DNA from: Armatimonadota bacterium
GTDB lineage: Bacteria; Armatimonadota; Hebobacteria; Hebobacterales; WVXJ01
DNA length: 10,171 nucleotides
Assembly: GCA_011773575.1 (NCBI GenBank)
Contig: WVXJ01000046.1
Coordinates: 4,146-14,316, forward strand
Direction: 5' to 3'
In this document: positions 6,007 to 10,171 of the stretch, one piece after another
Position numbering within the stretch: the stretch's first letter is position 1
How the letters are laid out: every line of letters starts with the position of its first letter
Made by a program: the position numbers and the translations under genes
Notes under the pieces: generated by a model
Seen by the model: the letters and a program-made list of their open reading frames with translations, nothing else
The model's database searches: none
What the model was told of the DNA's origin: nothing

Positions 6007-7111
6007 CGCTCATTCAATTATGGCAGATAAAGAACTTCTGTTGGCGATTGAGACCTCGTGTGATGAGACGGCGGCAGCGCTGGTGAAAGTGGAGGCGGGC
6101 CGGCTGCGGCTGGTCTCCAATGTGGTGGCCACTCAGCATGAGTTTCATGAGCGTTTCGGCGGGATTGTTCCGGAGATCGCCGCCCGCCGCCATGCGGAGG
6201 TGTTGCAGGCGATAATTGCGGAGGCGTTGGAGAGAGCCGGCGCAGGCTTTGCGGATCTGAACGCGGTGGCCGTGGTGAACGGCCCCGGGCTCATCGGCTC
6301 TTTGGTGGTGGGAGTGGCGGCGGCGAAAGCCATCGCCCTCGCCAGAGAAATCCCGCTGATAGGCGTTAATCACCTGGAGGCCCACATCTACTCCGCCTTT
6401 CTGCCGGAGGCGGGAGAGCCGCCCAACTTTCCACTGCTCGCTCTGATTGCCTCCGGAGGACACACCCACCTGGTGTTGATGAGTGAGCACGGGCGCTTTG
6501 AGGTCGTGGGCCGGACGCGGGATGATGCCGCGGGCGAAGCCTTTGACAAGGCGGGTAAACTTCTGGGTCTTGAGTATCCGGGCGGGCCCGCTTTGGCTGC
6601 TCTGGCGGACAGCACTAAGGAGACGGGAGTCGAGTTTCCGATTGCCGATATCCAGCCGCCAAAACCTCCACAGCGGGCGTGGGATTTCTCTTTCAGCGGA
6701 ACGAAGACGGCCTTGGCCCGCCATGTGCGAGAACTCTCGGTTGAGCAAGTGGAGAAACAGAAAACAGCTTTGGCGGCGGGCTTTCAGAGCGCGGTGGTCA
6801 GAGCGCTGGTGGAGAGGACGTTCTCTGCAGCAGAGGAACTCGAGGTGGAATCCCTGGTTGTGGTGGGAGGGGTTGCCTGCAATCAACGGCTGCGTGATGA
6901 ACTCTCTGCACGGGCGCGGGAGGTGAGAATAGGGCTGCATATTCCCCCACCTTGGCTCTGCACTGATAATGCCGCCATGGTGGCGAGTGCGGCGTATCAT
7001 AAGGTGACGGCAAAGACCTCGGCGGGGGCCGGCACTCCCGCCCTACAAGTGCCGCCCGACAGACTGGACCTCGATTGTGATTCCTCTTTGCCGCTTCGCA
7101 GTTGGGGGTAG
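5999..7111 (+). CDS. tsaD: tRNA N6-adenosine threonylcarbamoyltransferase TsaD
   Basis: TsaD transfers the threonylcarbamoyl group from threonylcarbamoyl-AMP to A37 of ANN-decoding tRNAs, acting with TsaB and TsaE in the cytoplasm. It is near-universal and usually essential. The 370-residue frame shows the full ASKHA/Kae1 set: LAIETSCDETAAA (15-27), the metal-binding HLEAH (125-129), SGGHT (152-156), DDAAGEAFDKAGKLLGL (175-191), YPGGP (193-197), FSFSGTKTA (230-238), GGVACNQRLR (290-299) and DNAAMVA (323-329). No catalytic residue appears altered. The first in-frame ATG is 5999. The ATG at 6020, seven codons later, places the conserved start at a more usual distance and may be the real one; neither has a Shine-Dalgarno sequence. 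A Pro/Asp-rich tail of roughly 30 residues extends beyond the usual end. It lies 59 bases after dprA on the same strand. Confidence 0.95.
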   Translation: MNDAHSIMADKELLLAIETSCDETAAALVKVEAGRLRLVSNVVATQHEFHERFGGIVPEIAARRHAEVLQAIIAEALERAGAGFADLNAVAVVNGPGLIGSLVVGVAAAKAIALAREIPLIGVNHLEAHIYSAFLPEAGEPPNFPLLALIASGGHTHLVLMSEHGRFEVVGRTRDDAAGEAFDKAGKLLGLEYPGGPALAALADSTKETGVEFPIADIQPPKPPQRAWDFSFSGTKTALARHVRELSVEQVEKQKTALAAGFQSAVVRALVERTFSAAEELEVESLVVVGGVACNQRLRDELSARAREVRIGLHIPPPWLCTDNAAMVASAAYHKVTAKTSAGAGTPALQVPPDRLDLDCDSSLPLRSWG

Positions 7112-7123
7112 TCTTCCTATGGT

Positions 7124-7171
7124 AAAAAAGGAGTCCCGCCGTGACTTTTATCACTGAGGTCACAGCGGGAC
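7124..7171 (-). terminator. Intrinsic terminator for the minus-strand block, in the convergent gap after tsaD
   Basis: GTCCCGCCGTGAC (7133-7145) and GTCACAGCGGGAC (7159-7171) pair over 13 bases with a single mismatch around a 13-base loop. Read on the minus strand the stem is followed by TCC and then six Ts (7129-7124), the pattern of a Rho-independent terminator. It lies 168 bases beyond the stop of the membrane-protein gene. On the plus strand no T run follows, so it is probably one-directional, although the stem could also protect the tsaD mRNA end. Confidence 0.65.
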
Positions 7172-7339
7172 AGTTCCGCCCTTGACAAAGGAAGGCCGCA
7201 AATCCTCTGTCATATAATTATTCCACGCTTCATCGGTTGATAGGAGATGGCCGGCAAAGGCGTCGTGAGCGGGCAGAAGATTCTGCCGCGAAGGGCCGTA
7301 GATTTCTTGAATCATATGGAAAGGCTGCCGAGCGCTTTT

Positions 7340-8341
7340 TCAGCCCTCACCGTGTGCCTTCACCTTCCACCAGACCCAGCGCAGGAAAAGGACTGCGGCA
7401 ATAGCAACGAGGGTCATGCCGGTGGTGTTGTCCGCTCGGTCGGGGTTATCGATTTCCTGGAATGGGGCTATGAGGATGAAGAGGCTGAGCGCGCCGGCGG
7501 CCAGCGCAAATCTGTGGTGATCTGACCAGGCGGCTCCATTGCCGGACATTGCCAGCAAGCGCCGGGCTACCAGCGCCACCAAGGCCGCACAGATAAGCAT
7601 TGTGATGAGTGGATGGACATTCGTTGCCGGCAAGCCCATGTTGATCAAGAATAGGGCGAAGATCCCCAGGAAGCCGGCAAGCCAGAACCAGCGAAGGCGC
7701 GGGACTCTTGTCTCCTTGGGGGCGAACAGCGGATGCGGCAGTGCGCGGGCAACGAAGAAGAGGATGACTGCGAGCAGCGCGGCGAGCAGATAGAGAATTG
7801 CCGGCGGATAATAGGGCTGACCGGGTGTGGAGCCAAAAGCGAGCAGTCCGAAAATAACTTCCGCGAACAAGAGGAGGGCCAATAATCCAAATATCCGTCT
7901 GCTGACCCATGATTGTGAGCGCTGTTCCGGAAATATAAGGTTAATCAAGAGAATGGGTGTGGCTATGCTGATTGTGGCGTGGTAGATCGTAAGGAAGAGT
8001 GACCATACCCAGTTGACACCCGCCCAGCGGCCATAGGTTCCGAGGATGCCTAGGTCAGGCCAATTCGGATCAAAGAAACTCTTGCACAACAGGCCCTCTT
8101 CAACGATGCCGTAGGCTGCACCCAAGACGAGGAGCGTAGCCCAGCCTTTGCCCCAGCGAAAGGTCAACTCCCTGATGAGTACGGCGCCGCCCCCATAAAG
8201 CACCACTACGAGGAGAAAGCCAAAAGGGTTGAGGAATTCGGCCGGAGGCATGGAGCTGGAGAGCAATTCCCCTACTGCAGGCGCCAGGAGTACGAGCGCC
8301 AGTGCTGGAGACCAGAAGCTCCGCTGTCTTGAGGATGACAT
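7340..8341 (-). CDS. Ten-helix integral membrane protein with Glu-Glu motif, function unknown
   Basis: This 333-residue, very hydrophobic protein starts at ATG 8341, after a purine-rich AAGGGGGG; a GTG one codon earlier is possible. About ten membrane helices can be counted, near residues 10-30, 36-59, 66-86, 111-137, 149-170, 181-201, 219-239, 246-266, 279-299 and 311-330. The third helix contains YGIVEEGLLCKSFF, with two adjacent Glu in the membrane. The fourth contains IYHATISIATP with a buried His. This Glu-Glu plus downstream His layout recalls the CPBP/Rce1 (Abi) membrane proteases, but the usual EExxxR Arg is missing and the overall topology is longer, so the family cannot be claimed. 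No signal peptide or soluble domain is seen. It lies 187 bases downstream of the PilT-like gene on the same strand, and no convincing promoter was seen in that gap. Confidence 0.75.
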   Translation of the reverse strand: MSSSRQRSFWSPALALVLLAPAVGELLSSSMPPAEFLNPFGFLLVVVLYGGGAVLIRELTFRWGKGWATLLVLGAAYGIVEEGLLCKSFFDPNWPDLGILGTYGRWAGVNWVWSLFLTIYHATISIATPILLINLIFPEQRSQSWVSRRIFGLLALLLFAEVIFGLLAFGSTPGQPYYPPAILYLLAALLAVILFFVARALPHPLFAPKETRVPRLRWFWLAGFLGIFALFLINMGLPATNVHPLITMLICAALVALVARRLLAMSGNGAAWSDHHRFALAAGALSLFILIAPFQEIDNPDRADNTTGMTLVAIAAVLFLRWVWWKVKAHGEG

Positions 8342-8493
8342 CACTACGCCCCCCTTGCTATTGATTTATCGGGCTCCTGAATGGGTTTCGTCTGAGGAGC
8401 GGTCATTTCCTGCATTGCATTAACAGCCAAGGGCAGGCCGCCAAGTCATATTCAGTGGAGATGAGGCGCGCGGTGTCGAAGGCCGCCGGCTCT

Positions 8494-8505
8494 CACTTGC
8501 AAGTG
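8494..8505. repeat. 12-bp perfect palindrome CACTTGCAAGTG between the pilT-like and membrane-protein genes
   Basis: A perfect 12-base palindrome lies about 24 bases past the pilT-like stop and 153 bases before the membrane-protein start. There is no T run after it on either strand, so it is not a typical terminator. It could be a dimeric regulator site for the downstream gene; no regulator family is recognised. Confidence 0.3.
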
Positions 8506-8528
8506 CACGCCGATGATTCCGACTGCGC

Positions 8529-9962
8529 TCACTTCATGTGAAGCAGGTTGAGGAAGTCTTCCGGATCGCTGGAGCAAGCCGCGGCAACTTCCGCGGCCAC
8601 CATGCCCTTCACCACCAGATTCTTCAAAGCCTGGTCGAGGGTCTGCATGCCGAATTGGGCGCCGGCCTGCTGAACGGAGGCCAATTGATGGCTCTTCCCC
8701 TCACGGATCAGATTGCGCACGGCAGAGGTGGCGATGAGGAGTTCCTGCGCACATACCCGGCCTTTGCTGTCCAAGCGGGGCAGAAGCGTTTGACAAATGA
8801 TCCCCTCCAGCACAGCCGAGAGCTGCAGCCTTATCTGTGTCTGCTGGTGAGGCGGGAAAACATCAATCATGCGGTCCACACTCTGTGCGGCGCCGGTCGT
8901 ATGCAAGGTAGCGAAGACGAGGTGACCGGTTTCGGCCGCGGTGATGGCGGAAGCGATGGTCTCCAGATCTCTCATCTCTCCGACAAGAATAACGTCCGGG
9001 TCCTGGCGGAGAATATGTCTGAGGGCATTTGCGAAAGAGTGTGTGTCCGAGCCCACTTCCCGTTGTATGACGATGCTGAGGTTGTTCCTGTGGAGGAACT
9101 CAATGGGATCCTCGATGGTGATGATGTGACAGCGGCGAGACATGTTTATCTCTTTCACCATAGCGGCGAGAGTGGTGGATTTACCGCTTCCCGTGGGACC
9201 GGTTACAAGAACCAATCCCCTGGGCTTGTAGCAGAGAGTCTTTAAGACTGAAGGCATTCCCAACTCATCCAGGGAGGGAGGCTCCATGGGTACGGTTCGA
9301 AAAGCGGCGCCGATGGAGCCGCGCTGGAAGTGGAGATTGACGCGGAAACGAGAGAGACCGGGCACGCTGTAGGCGAAGTCCAATTCATGGGCCTGCTCGA
9401 ACTCGGCGATACGCTCGTCTGTGAGAATGGCGTAGGTTATCTCCTGCGCTCTGGCAGGAGTAAGGACCTCAAAGTTGAGGGGGATAAGTTCACCATTGAC
9501 TCTGAGCACAGGTGGTGACCCGACGCTGAGGTGCAGGTCTGAACCGTCCTTCTCCATGAGCGCCGCAAGCAGTTCGTCCACATGGAGGATCTCCTTCGCC
9601 TCATCTGCTTGTCTGGAGCCTGACTCTTCTTCTTCGAGAAGGGTGTAGAATCTATCCACCGCGGACTGGATCTCCCGTTCGCTGGCGAGCAATGGCTCAG
9701 GCTCAAAACCGGTCTGCGTCTTGATGGCGGCAATGGCGTCAATATCACGGGGATCGGCCATCGCTACGGCAATCCGCTGGCCCGCGCGCCAGAGCGCGAG
9801 CACGGAAAGGTCCGTGGCCATCCTGCGCGGGATAAGTGTCACAGTGGCAAGATCTACAGGGCAGGAGGACAAATCAACCGTCTGACAAGTGCTCTGCTGC
9901 TCCTCCTCCGCAGAAGAATCTTCCTCCTGAACTGTTGGCGGCTTTTTCAAGGTTTCAGTCAT
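8529..9962 (-). CDS. pilT: PilT-like type IV pilus retraction ATPase with N-terminal T2SSE_N (half MshEN) domain
   Basis: Hexameric PilT ATPases sit at the cytoplasmic base of type IV pili and power pilus retraction, twitching and DNA uptake. The ATG at 9962 overlaps the stop of the upstream HD-GYP gene as ATGA; a TTG six codons earlier is less likely. The 477-residue protein has an acidic, Gln/Glu-rich disordered start (1-35). A partial T2SSE_N/MshEN domain follows (about 43-107, 'LIPRRMATDL...VAMADPRDIDAI...LLASEREI...FY'). The PilT core begins near 126: SDLHLSVGSPPVLRVNG (141-157), Walker A GPTGSGKS (255-262), Asp box TIEDPIEF (282-289), Walker B DVILVGEMRD (323-332), His box ETGHLVFATLHTT (344-356), and AVRNLIREGK (414-423), the AIRNLIRE hallmark of PilT as opposed to PilB. 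No tetra-Cys zinc site of PilB is seen. The preceding MshEN half, which holds the first cyclic-di-GMP motif, is absent. Confidence 0.9.
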   Translation of the reverse strand: MTETLKKPPTVQEEDSSAEEEQQSTCQTVDLSSCPVDLATVTLIPRRMATDLSVLALWRAGQRIAVAMADPRDIDAIAAIKTQTGFEPEPLLASEREIQSAVDRFYTLLEEEESGSRQADEAKEILHVDELLAALMEKDGSDLHLSVGSPPVLRVNGELIPLNFEVLTPARAQEITYAILTDERIAEFEQAHELDFAYSVPGLSRFRVNLHFQRGSIGAAFRTVPMEPPSLDELGMPSVLKTLCYKPRGLVLVTGPTGSGKSTTLAAMVKEINMSRRCHIITIEDPIEFLHRNNLSIVIQREVGSDTHSFANALRHILRQDPDVILVGEMRDLETIASAITAAETGHLVFATLHTTGAAQSVDRMIDVFPPHQQTQIRLQLSAVLEGIICQTLLPRLDSKGRVCAQELLIATSAVRNLIREGKSHQLASVQQAGAQFGMQTLDQALKNLVVKGMVAAEVAAACSSDPEDFLNLLHMK

Positions 9963-10171
9963 GGCTTTTCTTGCTCCCAATTGTCCTGATGTTCTGATTG
10001 ATGGTCGGCCGCCAAGGCGAGTTCCTCCGGCAGGGCGATACCCTCTTCCTCGAGCATGGCGGTGAAGGCCTCTGCAAGGGCGGGATCGAATTGTCGCCCC
10101 GCCCCGAGGCGGATTTCGCCGAGAGCATCGTGCGGGACAACTCCCGGCGAATAGGGTTTTTCGGAAAGGAT
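9959..10171 (-). CDS. HD-GYP-type signalling phosphodiesterase, C-terminal 70 residues only
   Basis: A frame enters from the right edge on the minus strand and ends at TGA 9961-9959, overlapping the pilT-like ATG. The visible start reads SEKPYSPG...HDALGEIRLGAGRQFDPALAEAF, which matches the end of HD-GYP domains: the '(D)RPYR...EAL.EI..GAG.QFDP..V.AF' segment that follows the GYP loop. HD-GYP proteins generally hydrolyse cyclic-di-GMP and so affect pili and biofilm. The HD and GYP motifs and any sensor domain lie outside the window, so activity cannot be judged. An Asp/Glu/His/Gln-rich tail of about 25 residues follows the domain. The tight coupling with a pilus motor gene suggests joint expression. 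Confidence 0.8.
   Translation of the reverse strand: MLSEKPYSPGVVPHDALGEIRLGAGRQFDPALAEAFTAMLEEEGIALPEELALAADHQSEHQDNWEQEKP

Noticed and set aside
6014..7000. Minus-strand 328-codon frame opposite tsaD
   Set aside because: Its composition is rich in Arg, His and Gln with no motif, as expected for the antisense of tsaD.
7272..7287. Inverted repeat GGCAGAA-GA-TTCTGCC
   Set aside because: The two-base centre cannot form a hairpin loop, no T run follows, and no regulator site is recognised; it could be chance.
7247..7525. Plus-strand 92-codon frame starting in the convergent gap
   Set aside because: AGGAG touches the ATG with no spacing, and most of the frame is antisense to the membrane protein. 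It is kept only as part of the orphan-promoter observation.
1..10171. Mobile elements, CRISPR arrays, tRNA or rRNA genes, toxin-antitoxin pairs, phage genes
   Set aside because: No transposase, integrase, repeat-spacer pattern, cloverleaf or conserved rRNA stretch was found in reading both strands.

Overview
The window is a chromosomal stretch from an unidentified bacterium of moderately high G+C (mid to upper 50s percent by eye). A type IV pilus motor ATPase, an HD-GYP signalling protein, an exported M48 protease and an exported glycosidase-like protein suggest a Gram-negative-type, surface-active cell. There is no rRNA, tRNA, transposase, integrase or CRISPR array, and nothing here fixes the phylum. 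Coding density is high, and no gap between genes exceeds about 235 bases.

Left block, minus strand, read right to left: an M48 metalloprotease with a signal peptide and an unrecognised C-terminal domain (2748-4028), a copper-transporting P1B-type ATPase (421-2699), and the 5' end of an exported TIM-barrel glycoside-hydrolase-like protein (1-354, running off the edge). The copper ATPase is split by a one-base frameshift inside its phosphorylation motif (DKTG|TLT). It is therefore either a fresh pseudogene or a sequence error. The protease has a good sigma70-type promoter at 4111-4139. Two notable sequence structures lie in the divergent gap: a 12-bp palindrome and a nested hairpin.

Central block, plus strand, a probable operon: an MTAP/PNP-family phosphorylase with 6-oxopurine-type specificity residues (4264-5028), a short divergent DprA/Smf protein coupled to it by an ATGA overlap (5025-5939), and TsaD (5999-7111), which makes the universal tRNA t6A modification. 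A terminator-like hairpin with a T6 run overlaps the end of dprA. A 14-codon minigene with a good ribosome-binding site precedes tsaD, which has none of its own.

Right block, minus strand: an HD-GYP protein tail (9959-10171, off the edge) coupled by ATGA overlap to a PilT-like ATPase that carries a half MshEN/T2SSE_N domain (8529-9962), then a ten-helix membrane protein of unknown function with a Glu-Glu motif (7340-8341). A probable intrinsic terminator for this block lies at 7124-7171, between it and the convergent tsaD.

Most of the window is ordinary core-genome content. The points deserving a second look are the copA frameshift, the two structured intergenic regions (4082-4225 and 5897-6006), the unassigned C-terminal domain of the M48 protease, the Glu-Glu membrane protein, and the HD-GYP/PilT pair.
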